33,073 nucleotides of DNA from Legionella sp. km772 (lineage in GTDB: Bacteria > Pseudomonadota > Gammaproteobacteria > Legionellales > Legionellaceae): contig NZ_RZGQ01000017.1 of the NCBI RefSeq assembly GCF_003989735.1, forward strand, positions 1 through 33,073, written 5' to 3'. The translations under genes were made by a program, and so were the position numbers. The stretch's first letter is position 1. Every line of letters begins with the position of its first letter. This document shows, piece after piece, positions 8,072 through 15,856 of this stretch. The notes beneath the pieces are model-generated. The model made no database searches. It had not been told where the DNA came from and worked only from the letters and a program-made list of their open reading frames with translations.

Positions 8072-8350
8072 ATGTGGTATCAATATAATGAAAATGAGTT
8101 AATTATAAAGGTTTATGTCCAAGCGGGCGCTAAAAGTACTGAACTCCAAGGCTTTTATGCTGACGCATTAAAAATTCGTCTAAATGCTCCGGCCATTGAG
8201 GGACGCGCGAATGAGGCATTAATCAAATTCTTGGCTCATTTGTTTGATGTTCCTACACGGGAGGTCACTTTAGTTCGTGGAAAACAATCGAAACATAAGA
8301 CCTTGGTTATTACAGGCACTAAGATTTGCCCTGATCACCTATTGGATTAA
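8072..8350 (+). CDS. DUF167/YggU family protein
   Basis: This 92-residue protein matches the small UPF0235 (YggU) family. Diagnostic blocks are VYVQAGAKSTEL, LKIRLNAPAIEGRANEALIKFLA and REVTLVRGKQSKHKTLVI. The family has a compact alpha/beta fold and no firmly established biochemical role. Its length is normal. It sits 10 nt behind the methyltransferase gene and 5 nt before the MazG-like gene, so all three are probably co-transcribed. Confidence 0.85.
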   Translation: MWYQYNENELIIKVYVQAGAKSTELQGFYADALKIRLNAPAIEGRANEALIKFLAHLFDVPTREVTLVRGKQSKHKTLVITGTKICPDHLLD

Positions 8351-8355
8351 TTAGG

Positions 8356-8730
8356 ATGGAATTAATAAAAAAATTAATTACTTTGGAACAAGATGCTGCT
8401 GAATTTGGCTTTGAATGGGAGACGGCGGGGCAAATTATGCAACAAATCCAAAGTGAATGTTTGGAGGTGAATGAGCATTTACAAAACAATGTAGTGCTCT
8501 CAAACTCCTCTCTCCAAGAGGAAATAGGGGATTTATTACATGCGGTATTTTCTTTATGTTTGTTTTGTAATCTAGATCCAGAGCAAACTCTAGAAGGAAC
8601 GTTGATCAAGTTTGAGAAGCGTTTAAAAATGGTGAAAATAATAGCAGCCGAAAAGGGTATGCATAATGTAAAAAATAAACCCTTTGAGCTGCTCATGAAA
8701 ATCTGGGATGAGGCAAAAAACAGAGTTTAA
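8356..8730 (+). CDS. MazG-like nucleotide pyrophosphohydrolase-fold protein
   Basis: This 124-residue all-helical protein carries the MazG metal-binding pattern: Glu34/Glu37 in SECLEVNE, and E55-E56-x-x-D59 in QEEIGDLLHAVF. MazG-type enzymes hydrolyse NTPs to NMP and pyrophosphate with Mg2+, usually as dimers or tetramers of this single domain. Full-length E. coli MazG is about twice as long with two such domains; this is a one-domain form. Which nucleotide it acts on cannot be inferred. It is the last gene of the methyltransferase-DUF167 operon. The ATG follows TTAGG at close range. Confidence 0.75.
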   Translation: MELIKKLITLEQDAAEFGFEWETAGQIMQQIQSECLEVNEHLQNNVVLSNSSLQEEIGDLLHAVFSLCLFCNLDPEQTLEGTLIKFEKRLKMVKIIAAEKGMHNVKNKPFELLMKIWDEAKNRV

Positions 8731-8812
8731 TCTTCTTTATTCGGTTCGTTTGCATTCCTAATAATTACTCAATATAGTGTTAATCCACCAGTGACTATTG
8801 AAAAGGATCAAT

Positions 8813-9238
8813 ATGAAAAGAAGTATATTTTTAGGGCTACTCAGTACGCTGTTAATAAATACTGTTACCTATGCTGATTATAGTTTCCGCCTTAATGATA
8901 GCTGTGAATCAATTAGCGGCCCATGGTCAGGGAAGGGCAAGGCAAGCAGTTGGTTTCTGGGCACTTGCTCCTATCATGGTACAGGCACAGTCGGATTAGT
9001 AGATAGTACAGGCCATTTTACCGTGTCTGTTAAAGCAGTTAAAGATTCTGGCAGTCCTTTATGTCCTGATCATGCTTCTGAGCAAGTAAATGCAGTGTGC
9101 TCTAATGGAATGGTAACCATTAAAACTGAATTTGGTAATTTGAAAGGTAATTTTTCATCCAATAGCGGTAGCGCTAAAGGAGTTTTAGCTGTATCTCCTG
9201 GTATTGAAGCTGAGGTCTCGATGCAATTTTATCGATGA
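8813..9238 (+). CDS. Secreted hypothetical protein with four cysteines
   Basis: This 141-residue protein has a clear Sec signal (MKRSIFLGLLSTLLINTVTYA, probable cleavage before DYSF). The mature part is about 120 residues of Gly/Ser-rich, beta-type sequence with four cysteines, in DSCES, GTCSYH, PLCPDH and AVCSNG, suggesting two disulphides. I recognise no named family. A longer frame begins at a TTG at 8798, but AAAAGGA at 8801-8807 is placed for the ATG at 8813. It has its own transcription context: 82 nt separate it from the MazG-like gene and 161 nt from the carbonic anhydrase. An exported periplasmic or secreted protein is the safe description. Confidence 0.7.
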   Translation: MKRSIFLGLLSTLLINTVTYADYSFRLNDSCESISGPWSGKGKASSWFLGTCSYHGTGTVGLVDSTGHFTVSVKAVKDSGSPLCPDHASEQVNAVCSNGMVTIKTEFGNLKGNFSSNSGSAKGVLAVSPGIEAEVSMQFYR

Positions 9239-9272
9239 TCTGCTGTTTGTACTCCATAATTCATCCCTTTTT

Positions 9273-9291
9273 GTTCGCACAGTTTGCGGAC
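9273..9291. repeat. Small hairpin between the secreted protein and carbonic anhydrase genes
   Basis: GTTCGCA (9273-9279) can pair with TGCGGAC (9285-9291) around a 5-nt loop, with one G-U pair. There is no T-run after it on the plus strand, so it is at best a weak or Rho-assisted terminator for the upstream gene. Confidence 0.3.
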
Positions 9292-9399
9292 GCTTACAAA
9301 AAATAGTTGATTAATCGAGACAGATTTGCTGAAATTTGGAACCAGAATGTAGACCCAAAAATTAATCTATATTGTATTTAGATTACAGAGGAGCTTAGA

Positions 9400-10053
9400 A
9401 TGAAAACTTTGACCAAAGAAATGCAAGAATCAATCACGCCTTCGATAGCCTTACATTTATTAGAAGAAGGTAATAAGCGATTTGTAAATAATCTTAAAAT
9501 TAATCGCAATCTTTTACAACAAGCCAATGAAACTTCCGATGGACAACATCCAATGGCTATTATTTTGAGTTGTATTGATTCTCGTACTTCAGTCGAATTA
9601 ATTTTTGATCAGGGCTTGGGTGATGTTTTTAGTGCACGGATTGCTGGAACTGTTATCAATGAGGATATTTTAGGAAGTATGGAGTTTGCTTGTAAAGTAG
9701 CCGGAGCTAAAATAATAGTCATTTTAGGTCATTCCAAATGCGGAGCGATAAAAGGAGCTTGCGATCACGTTGAAATGGGAAATTTGACTGCACTTTTAAG
9801 TAAAATACAAACTGCAGTTAATGCTGAAAAAACCATAGTTGAAAATCGTACTTCAAGTAATGATGAGTTTGTTGAAAAGGTTACTGCGATTAATATCCAT
9901 AGGACTGTTCATGCGGTGATGGAACGTAGCCCTATCTTAAAAGAACTTATTGAAAAAGGGCAATGTGGAATTATTGGTGCTAATCATGATATTACCACTG
10001 GTGAGGTCACTTTTTATGAAGATAGCAAGTTTGGATTTAAGACAGATAACTAA
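9400..10053 (+). CDS. Beta-class carbonic anhydrase
   Basis: This 217-residue zinc enzyme interconverts CO2 and bicarbonate in the cytoplasm. The beta-class signature is complete: C58-x-D60-x-R62 in SCIDSRTS, and H111-x-x-C114 in GHSKCGAIKGA. Cys58, His111 and Cys114 are the predicted zinc ligands and Asp60/Arg62 the catalytic dyad. The length is normal for the class. A strong Shine-Dalgarno (GAGGAG at about 9388-9393) supports the start. The gene is monocistronic and convergent with the EEP gene. Bicarbonate supply for biotin-dependent carboxylases would fit with the nearby bio genes, but that link is speculative. Confidence 0.93.
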   Translation: MKTLTKEMQESITPSIALHLLEEGNKRFVNNLKINRNLLQQANETSDGQHPMAIILSCIDSRTSVELIFDQGLGDVFSARIAGTVINEDILGSMEFACKVAGAKIIVILGHSKCGAIKGACDHVEMGNLTALLSKIQTAVNAEKTIVENRTSSNDEFVEKVTAINIHRTVHAVMERSPILKELIEKGQCGIIGANHDITTGEVTFYEDSKFGFKTDN

Positions 10054-10076
10054 TTGCATTGTACTGAATTTTATCA

Positions 10077-10108
10077 GATTGAGCCGAACTTAGAAGTTGG
10101 GCTCAATC
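10077..10108. terminator. Long hairpin between convergent carbonic anhydrase and EEP genes
   Basis: GATTGAGCC and GGCTCAATC form the outer stem and AACTT/AAGTT the inner stem, separated by one G/G mismatch and closing on a 2-nt loop. It overlaps the EEP stop codon (10105-10103) and can stop transcription from both sides. The T-runs are poor, so it may act as a Rho-aided terminator or an mRNA 3'-end stabiliser. Confidence 0.6.
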
Positions 10109-10831
10109 AAAATCTAATAGTAAAGCCGCATGGTCAGACACTTCATCGCTCATCACTGAGAAGTGATTCACGTTAATTGCAGGTGAAGTTAAAATATAAT
10201 CGGCAAATTTTTCTTCTTTGGGATAAAAACGGGTTCTTGTCGAGCGAATATTGTGGGTTATAACTAAATTCACCATATCTTTTTCGAGAATTCTCATGCT
10301 TTCAGTATCTGGTCTTAGATTAAAATCTCCGCAGAGAATTTTAGGAGTATTGATAGTATCCATAAATTGACGGATGCGCTGCGATTGAATAATTCGCTCG
10401 GGAGTGTCCTTTTTTCCTTTGCCATTCCATAAGCCATGAACATTCAAGACAGAAAATATTTTTTTATTCATTTTGCATTCTACCCACTGCAGATTTCTAT
10501 CATGATTTAAGCCAATACCAGGGTAGTGTTGCTTTTGGTGAATATTGATTTCTCCTTCTCCAATAATATCAATTGAATTTTTAACGAAAATACCAACTCC
10601 ATAGACATTTTCTACTGCAGGTCTAAAAATGGCTTGATGTTCAGGAAGAAGTCTTTTTAAATCGGAAAAAATATTGAGGCTTAATTCTGTTTGTTTATTA
10701 GTCAATGGGCGATGTGCATTATCATAGAGTTCTTGAAAACAAAAGAAGTCAACATGCCGATTATTATGGACAAATCTTAATAAGGGGTTTCTTAAATAGC
10801 CACCCCATATATTTAAGGTGATTAATTTCAT
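10103..10831 (-). CDS. Endonuclease/exonuclease/phosphatase (EEP) family hydrolase
   Basis: This 242-residue metal-dependent phosphoesterase has the DNase I-like fold. Family residues are visible in order: LITLNIWGG (Asn), FFCFQELYD (metal Glu), a central NVHGLWNG block, ILCGDFNLRPD (catalytic Asp-x-Asn) and the terminal SDHAALLLDFD (His of the Asp-His pair). No signal peptide or membrane anchor is present, so it should be cytosolic unless exported by another route. Substrates in this family range from nucleic acid to sphingomyelin and inositol phosphates and cannot be assigned here. It starts 28 nt behind zapD and is probably co-transcribed with it, in the position held by yacG in E. coli. 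Confidence 0.82.
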   Translation of the reverse strand: MKLITLNIWGGYLRNPLLRFVHNNRHVDFFCFQELYDNAHRPLTNKQTELSLNIFSDLKRLLPEHQAIFRPAVENVYGVGIFVKNSIDIIGEGEINIHQKQHYPGIGLNHDRNLQWVECKMNKKIFSVLNVHGLWNGKGKKDTPERIIQSQRIRQFMDTINTPKILCGDFNLRPDTESMRILEKDMVNLVITHNIRSTRTRFYPKEEKFADYILTSPAINVNHFSVMSDEVSDHAALLLDFD

Positions 10832-10859
10832 TTTATACCCTCATATTAGCTGTTTAATA

Positions 10860-11606
10860 TTATATCTGACAAAACGCTATCTCCATTTCGATGGCTCTAT
10901 CATGAACCGCGAATGTAGAGTTAGATTCATATAACCTAATAGTTAAATTATTATGCCCTAATTGCAATTGAGGCGTTACTCGTAATGATTTATCCATTTT
11001 TAATAAGATTAAATGGTTTGTAGTTTTAGGCGCGAAGCTGTGTTGATAAAAACCATTGCATGCCGTTATCGAATGATACTCAGTCATAGTCCTTAATAAA
11101 GAGAGATAAATAATTACTGTAGACTCTAAATCTCTTAAATCATGTAACCACAGGTTAATCATTTTTTGACGGGTTAAGGGATCTAAATCAAACCAGAGAA
11201 CGAGGTGAGGTGAGTTAAATTCGCATTCTGGTGTATTGGGATGATAAATTTGTTTTAAAGTTTTTAAAAACATATCATCGTGGATAGGTTGACTAAAACG
11301 GCCAGGTACATCATTTAAAAGATGAATTTGTTTTTCTAACTCGTTTAAAGAGTGCATCTCATGAGGTGGCGTTAGTTTTTTTAAAACATGTTCCATCCGT
11401 ATTAGTTCTTTAATAAATCTACTTTTTAATTCGGGTTTCTCAATAATATTAATTAGCTCAATAATATTTTTTAAGGCATAACGGTGAATAACCTCATGGG
11501 ATTCTTTACCGGCTTGATTAATTATTTTGAATAGAAACTCTAGACGCAGTGCAATACGCGGCAGAAAGTGTGTGGCAAGTTGAAAAGTAATTGTGTCTTT
11601 ATACAT
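10860..11606 (-). CDS. zapD: Cell division protein ZapD
   Basis: The 248 residues align along the whole length with ZapD/YacF (247 residues in E. coli), which binds the C-terminus of FtsZ and bundles protofilaments at the division ring. Shared blocks are RIALRLEFLFKII near the N-terminus, the helix ALKNIIELINIIEKPELKSRFIKEL, LVLWFDLD in the beta part, CNGFYQ and the closing IEMEIAFCQI. AAGGGA sits about 7 nt before the ATG. The neighbour coaE lies upstream on the same strand, the same order as the coaE-zapD-yacG cluster of other gammaproteobacteria, although a 199-nt gap with a hairpin now separates them. Confidence 0.88.
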   Translation of the reverse strand: MYKDTITFQLATHFLPRIALRLEFLFKIINQAGKESHEVIHRYALKNIIELINIIEKPELKSRFIKELIRMEHVLKKLTPPHEMHSLNELEKQIHLLNDVPGRFSQPIHDDMFLKTLKQIYHPNTPECEFNSPHLVLWFDLDPLTRQKMINLWLHDLRDLESTVIIYLSLLRTMTEYHSITACNGFYQHSFAPKTTNHLILLKMDKSLRVTPQLQLGHNNLTIRLYESNSTFAVHDRAIEMEIAFCQI

Positions 11607-11776
11607 AAGGCATCCCTTGCAGTATCTTACCTAGCACCAGATGATATTTATTTTATGCCTTAATCTTATTATGGCATGAATCAGCTGCTTTTGATAAAAA
11701 TATTTGCGCAAAGGTAAATTGGGCTAAGACTAACATAAAAGTTATTGAAAATAAAAAATATTTTTTAAAATAAGCT

Positions 11777-11807
11777 GATAAGAATGCTTGCTGAAAATTC
11801 TTTTATC
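11777..11807 (-). terminator. Possible terminator after coaE
   Basis: On the minus strand AGAAT/ATTCT and GATA/TATC pair with a 2-nt bulge, and the stem is followed by an A/T-rich run containing TTTT and then ATATTTTTT. It overlaps the coaE stop codon and would separate the bioA-coaE transcript from zapD. The stem is weak in GC. Confidence 0.35.
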
Positions 11808-12423
11808 ACAATGATTGTTTATTAATGCTTTGAGCCAGATGCAAATACTTTAGGTGCAGGCTGTTCACTTCAGTTTTTAATTTATTTAAATCACCCTTGT
11901 TAGTAAGTACATCATCGGCTTGAGCTAATCTTTCCTTATTGCTTGGCTGTGTAGAGATAATAGCGAGTGCCTGCTCTTGGCTGCATCCATCCCGATCCAT
12001 AAGCCTTTTAATTTGAGTATCAATAGGACTTGTTACTAATAAAACGCGCTGAAGATAAGGATAGTTTTGTTTATTTTTTAGCAAAGGGATTTCTACAATA
12101 CAATAAGGGCTAGTGCACGACTCGACTTCTTGGGCGAGTTGCTGCCGAATAAGGGGATGTAAAAGTTGCTCTAACCAAAGACGGTGCTCCGCATTAGTGA
12201 AAATAATATCCCGCAGTTTTTTCCGGTTTAATTGTCTATCATTTTCGAGTATCTGGGAGCCAAAATGCTCAAGAATGAGGTCATAAGCTTCGGCGCCTTT
12301 TTGAGTAAGCTGTTTCGAGATGCTGTCTGCATTTAACACACCAATGTCTAAAGCTTCGAAAAAGGCAGCAACAGTGCTTTTACCGCTTGCAATATTGCCT
12401 GTTAAGCCCACACAATAAACCAT
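11806..12423 (-). CDS. coaE: Dephospho-CoA kinase
   Basis: This 205-residue P-loop kinase catalyses the last step of coenzyme A synthesis, phosphorylating the 3'-OH of dephospho-CoA. The P-loop is GNIASGKS (residues 9-16). Further family features are LNADSISKQL (CoA-binding region), VEIPLLKNK and LLVTSPIDTQIKRLMDRDG (lid region). The length is that of E. coli CoaE (206). It lies 9 nt after a small secreted-protein gene and is the last gene of an overlapping series that begins with bioA, so its expression is probably tied at least partly to that transcript. Confidence 0.93.
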   Translation of the reverse strand: MVYCVGLTGNIASGKSTVAAFFEALDIGVLNADSISKQLTQKGAEAYDLILEHFGSQILENDRQLNRKKLRDIIFTNAEHRLWLEQLLHPLIRQQLAQEVESCTSPYCIVEIPLLKNKQNYPYLQRVLLVTSPIDTQIKRLMDRDGCSQEQALAIISTQPSNKERLAQADDVLTNKGDLNKLKTEVNSLHLKYLHLAQSINKQSL

Positions 12424-12432
12424 TATTTTACT

Positions 12433-12870
12433 CTAATGCTTTTCATTAATATTGGTACAAGTAAGTACATGAACGTAACAAGTCTCAGGAGCTTGGCTTT
12501 TAGATTTGCAGTAGTCTTTTGCTGCCATATAGGCATCGTCTCTATTGGGGTAATAGTTACTTTTCCAAACGCCAGATTTTTTATCCAGCGCGGTACATCT
12601 CCAATAGGGTTTAGTACTTAAACCAAGATGAAATCCTTCACAATCATTGCTAGAGGTTTTGCAGGTGTTGGGATTTTTACTTTGTTTTTTACAGGCGTCG
12701 AAAGAGAGATTTAAGGCTATTTTTTGATACTTATTTTTAACGGTCCACTCAACATTATTATTGTCATGAGTTTTGCATACCCAATAATCTTGATTTTCAT
12801 CAGGACTCGCAAAACTTAAAAAGGGTAAAAACATTGTTAGAAGAAAAGAAATTTTAACTTGATAGTTCAT
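12433..12870 (-). CDS. Secreted protein with an internal duplication (W-x-C repeat)
   Basis: This 145-residue protein has a Sec signal (about residues 1-21, ending FLSFAS). The mature part consists of two related ~50-residue units: YWVCKTHDNNNVEW ending in NTCKTSSNDC, and YWRCTALDKKSGVW ending in ETCYVHVLTC. Each has the pattern YWxC, x4, D, x4-5, W, a middle helix with an 'AxxxC' element, then PxTC and a final Cys, giving eight cysteines that may pair within each unit. I know no named family for it. The gene begins inside the 3' end of the EAL gene (17-nt overlap) with CAGGGA upstream, and ends 9 nt before coaE. A periplasmic partner of the EAL protein's sensor domain is possible but unproven. 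Confidence 0.7.
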   Translation of the reverse strand: MNYQVKISFLLTMFLPFLSFASPDENQDYWVCKTHDNNNVEWTVKNKYQKIALNLSFDACKKQSKNPNTCKTSSNDCEGFHLGLSTKPYWRCTALDKKSGVWKSNYYPNRDDAYMAAKDYCKSKSQAPETCYVHVLTCTNINEKH

Positions 12871-14473
12871 TATGCATTCCCTGAATTAGTTGCATTATTT
12901 TATCTATGGATACAGCTTTAGAAAAATACCACCCTTGTAAATAACGTACCTCATTTTTTGCTAAATAATCAACTTGTTCTTTAGTTTCAACACCTTCGGC
13001 AATAATAATTAGATTTAATCCTTTCGCCATTTGTATAATTGCATCATTCAATGATTCTGTAATAGCCTTTGTACCTATTGCCTGAATAAATAGTTTATCA
13101 ATTTTTAAATAGTTAAAAGGAAAACTTTGCAAATAGGCAATACTAGCATGACCTGTGCCATAGTCATCAATAGCCAAAGAGTAACCTAAGGACCTTAATT
13201 GATTCATTTTATTAAGAAAAAGAATATCGTTTCGATCTAATAGATCACGTTCGGTTATTTCAAAGATGATTTGTTGGGCTTGAATCTTATGCTCAATTCT
13301 TAAGAGGTCAAAAGAATCAAAAAATGCAAGATTTTTGAAATGGGTTACTGAAAGATTTACTGCTATATGGAAATCAGGTTGTTTTTTTAAAACAGGCTGA
13401 AGCTCAAGGAAGGCTATTTCAATGATTTGCATGGTAATGGGAACAATCAAGTGGGACGATTCAGCTTCCTCAATAAAGGAATCTGGCATGATAATATTGC
13501 CATCATGATCTTCCCATCTTAGCAAGACTTCAACGCCGCAAAAATGACGATGTTCTCGATCGAATACCGGTTGATATACTGGAAAAAACTGTTCATTTTT
13601 AAGTGCTAATTTAATGGCTCGTTTTAACGAATAGTGTTTGCTGATATTGTGAGAAATAAAGAAATATAAGAAAAAAGCTAAGGCTAAGCCTGTCAAGAAA
13701 ACCAATACCTGACTTAGCCACAAATGATAGTGCACTGTATTAGTGTTTTCGAAAATTTTAAGAATTATTCCATCGATGCTTTGTAATTTATCGGTGGCAA
13801 ACATCGAAGGATTAAAGTCTACTTGATCCTGATTAGGACTTGTTATCCAGCCTTTATGATCATCACTATGTTCAATTTTAATAAGGTCTTTTTTAGTATA
13901 CTTGTCATACAAAACCACTTCACTCGATAAAATGTTTGATGTTTCCAACTCAGCTTTTAAGACGGAAGAAACAAGCAAAATATCAATGTAATAAGGACCA
14001 ATTTTTTGTCTTAGCAAATAAACAGGCTGATCAAAGAGGGCAGAAGTAAATGGACCGAGCAGAGTACGGGAATGGGAGGATAGTTTACTCTCTAAGATAT
14101 TCGGTTCAATAGTGGAGCAAATGGAATGATGATTTTTATCAGTAATGATGAGTCCTGAAATTTTGGGATTGTTTAAAACAATATGCTCTAAACTTTCATA
14201 AATTTCTTGGGTGCAATGATGAATGGTTTTTCCATAAAAAGGCAGGGTATAGACCTCTTGCAGAAGATCTTCAATAAAACCATCTACTTGTTTACTTAAG
14301 TCTTTAGCGCTACTTAAAACCTCTTGATAGCAACGGTTATAACTAAGGGCCATGTTAAAGTATAAAGCACCAATGAGCACTATTAGCGTTAAAACACTCC
14401 AAATTACTTTAAAATGTTTATAAATAAAATGCATAAACCCGTGTAAAGCTTGATGACGCATCACAGACTTCAT
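12854..14473 (-). CDS. CSS-motif EAL-domain c-di-GMP phosphodiesterase
   Basis: This 539-residue inner-membrane protein has TM1 at about 24-43, a periplasmic CSS-type domain (45-250) with Cys87 and Cys119 (the CSS site reads C119-S-T), TM2 at about 252-274 and a cytoplasmic EAL domain (285-535). The EAL catalytic set appears complete: E315 (EVLLRW), N373, E405, D436-D437 (IDDYGTG), K457, E493 and Q513, so hydrolysis of c-di-GMP to pGpG is expected. In E. coli CSS-type phosphodiesterases, the disulphide state of the periplasmic cysteines controls activity and stability. The start overlaps the bioA stop by 4 nt (ATGA), an unusual partner for biotin synthesis. Confidence 0.9.
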   Translation of the reverse strand: MKSVMRHQALHGFMHFIYKHFKVIWSVLTLIVLIGALYFNMALSYNRCYQEVLSSAKDLSKQVDGFIEDLLQEVYTLPFYGKTIHHCTQEIYESLEHIVLNNPKISGLIITDKNHHSICSTIEPNILESKLSSHSRTLLGPFTSALFDQPVYLLRQKIGPYYIDILLVSSVLKAELETSNILSSEVVLYDKYTKKDLIKIEHSDDHKGWITSPNQDQVDFNPSMFATDKLQSIDGIILKIFENTNTVHYHLWLSQVLVFLTGLALAFFLYFFISHNISKHYSLKRAIKLALKNEQFFPVYQPVFDREHRHFCGVEVLLRWEDHDGNIIMPDSFIEEAESSHLIVPITMQIIEIAFLELQPVLKKQPDFHIAVNLSVTHFKNLAFFDSFDLLRIEHKIQAQQIIFEITERDLLDRNDILFLNKMNQLRSLGYSLAIDDYGTGHASIAYLQSFPFNYLKIDKLFIQAIGTKAITESLNDAIIQMAKGLNLIIIAEGVETKEQVDYLAKNEVRYLQGWYFSKAVSIDKIMQLIQGMHNELSS

Positions 14474-15783
14474 TTATAGATTAGGTTTATAGAGTTTAGT
14501 GTTATTTCTGCTAATTGCTCAATAATTTTTGCTTCCGTGTTAAGTGGAGGTAGCCAATACAAGGTATTACCCATGGGTCTAATTAATGCGCCAAGTTCAA
14601 GCGCCTTCTGATATAAATCATTCCCAATGCGCTTGTTATGAGGGTTTATTAAATCAGCTGCGACAATAGGACCAATTCCGCGAACATTCTCAAGCTTACC
14701 ACTCAACTTCGCTACTTCATGTAAAGACGCTAGCATTATTTTGCCAAGTTGTTCAGCATAAGGGATAATTGATTCATCCTGCATTACCTTGATAGTAGCT
14801 AGAGCCGCGCTCACTGCTAAAGGATTCCCGCTGTAAGTATGTGAGTGTAGAAAGGATTTTCCTTCACTGTAGTCTGCGTAAAACAAATCAAAAACTTTGT
14901 GGTCAATCATAATACAACTAAAAGGAATAGAACCCGAAGTAAGTCCTTTAGATAAACAGATAATATCTGGGTCAACACCAGCATGTTCAGCTGCTAGCCA
15001 TCTTCCCGTACGGCCGAGCCCCGTCATAATTTCATCGGTGATGAGATAAATATCATTTGCTTTGGCCCAATGGGCTAATTTTTTTAAAAAATCCGCACTG
15101 TAGCATAACATTCCACCCGCACCCTGAACGATAGGTTCCAGAATGATAGCGCAAACCCGCTCTTTTATTTTTTCTAGTTCCGGGAGAATGCTCGCCCAGT
15201 AACTGTCGCAGTTAGTCCATAAAGACGCAGTATTGTCCCTGACATAGGGCGGAGTAACGAAATGACAGGAAACACCAAATCCATCATAAGGCGCTTTATA
15301 AATTCCTAAATCACTTACACTCATGGTTCCTAGGGTTTCGCCGTGATAACCATTCTTTAGTGCAATAAATTGATTTTTATTTTTATAACCTTTAATCAAC
15401 ATCCCATGAATAACTAATTTCATCGCAATTTCAACAGCGCTCGCACCATCACTGGCAAAAAAGGAGTGTTGCTTCCCGGTGATAGAGCATAATTGCTCAC
15501 CCAACTCTGCGAGCGCTGGATGAGTAGTATTTGCACCAATCACATGCTCAAAAAGATCCATTTGGGTTCTTATTGCCGCGAGAACTGCTGGATGTCCATG
15601 ACCGAGTGATTTGCACCACCAACTAGAAATGCCGTCAATTAATGGCCCGTGATTAGTATATAAAATATTTCCTTGAGCTCGTTCTACAACAATGGGAGGA
15701 AATTGTTCAAAGTCTTTCATTTGCATACAAGGATGCCAGATATGGCGTAAATCCTTGGCAATTAGTTGTTCTGTGTTGACCAT
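14470..15783 (-). CDS. bioA: Adenosylmethionine-8-amino-7-oxononanoate aminotransferase
   Basis: This PLP enzyme converts KAPA to DAPA using S-adenosylmethionine as amino donor, the third of the late biotin steps. Key sites, counted from MVNTEQ, are SDGASAVEIAMKL (111-123), the Asp250 that pairs with the PLP ring nitrogen, TGLGRTGRW, and the Schiff-base Lys279 in ICLSKGLTSG. At 437 residues it is close to E. coli BioA (429). A TTG seven codons upstream (15804) keeps the frame open, but the family normally starts near the ATG at 15783, and the TTG falls in the candidate BirA box. It is divergent from bioB and heads an overlapping series that includes an EAL phosphodiesterase and coaE. Confidence 0.92.
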   Translation of the reverse strand: MVNTEQLIAKDLRHIWHPCMQMKDFEQFPPIVVERAQGNILYTNHGPLIDGISSWWCKSLGHGHPAVLAAIRTQMDLFEHVIGANTTHPALAELGEQLCSITGKQHSFFASDGASAVEIAMKLVIHGMLIKGYKNKNQFIALKNGYHGETLGTMSVSDLGIYKAPYDGFGVSCHFVTPPYVRDNTASLWTNCDSYWASILPELEKIKERVCAIILEPIVQGAGGMLCYSADFLKKLAHWAKANDIYLITDEIMTGLGRTGRWLAAEHAGVDPDIICLSKGLTSGSIPFSCIMIDHKVFDLFYADYSEGKSFLHSHTYSGNPLAVSAALATIKVMQDESIIPYAEQLGKIMLASLHEVAKLSGKLENVRGIGPIVAADLINPHNKRIGNDLYQKALELGALIRPMGNTLYWLPPLNTEAKIIEQLAEITLNSINLIYK

Positions 15784-15804
15784 TTTGAAAATTTTGGTTG
15801 ACAA
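15773..15804. promoter_or_regulatory. Candidate BirA (biotin repressor) operator between bioA and bioB
   Basis: GGTTGACAA at 15796-15804 is an exact match to the right half of the BirA box (GGTTKACAA). Fourteen nt to its left, GTGTTGACC (15773-15781) matches 6 of 9 positions of the left half (TTGTMAACC). The box overlaps the bioA start codon and the -35 of the bioB promoter, so BirA-biotin binding would block both directions, as at E. coli bioO. The left half-site is weak. Confidence 0.5.
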
Positions 15805-15825
15805 GTAAAGACGTCACTTTATCAT
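15798..15825 (+). promoter_or_regulatory. bioB: Promoter of bioBFHD
   Basis: TTGACA (15798-15803), a perfect -35, is followed after 16 nt by TATCAT (15820-15825), a 5/6 -10. The predicted transcript starts near 15832, which rules out the ATG at 15824 as the bioB start and supports the GTG at 15857. A TATAAT on the minus strand (15838-15833) could be the -10 of the opposing bioA promoter. Confidence 0.6.
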
Positions 15826-15856
15826 GTTCGCTATTATAAATCATAGGGGCATCAGA

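Noticed and set aside
8319-8696. Minus-strand open frame of 125 codons over the MazG-like gene
   Set aside because: It is opposite to a gene with a readable catalytic motif. The frame has Cys/Ser-rich composition typical of a shadow frame.
15824-15856. N-terminal extension of BioB from ATG 15824
   Set aside because: This ATG lies within the promoter -10 and has no ribosome site. The GTG at 15857 has AGGGG 7 nt upstream and gives a normal family N-terminus.
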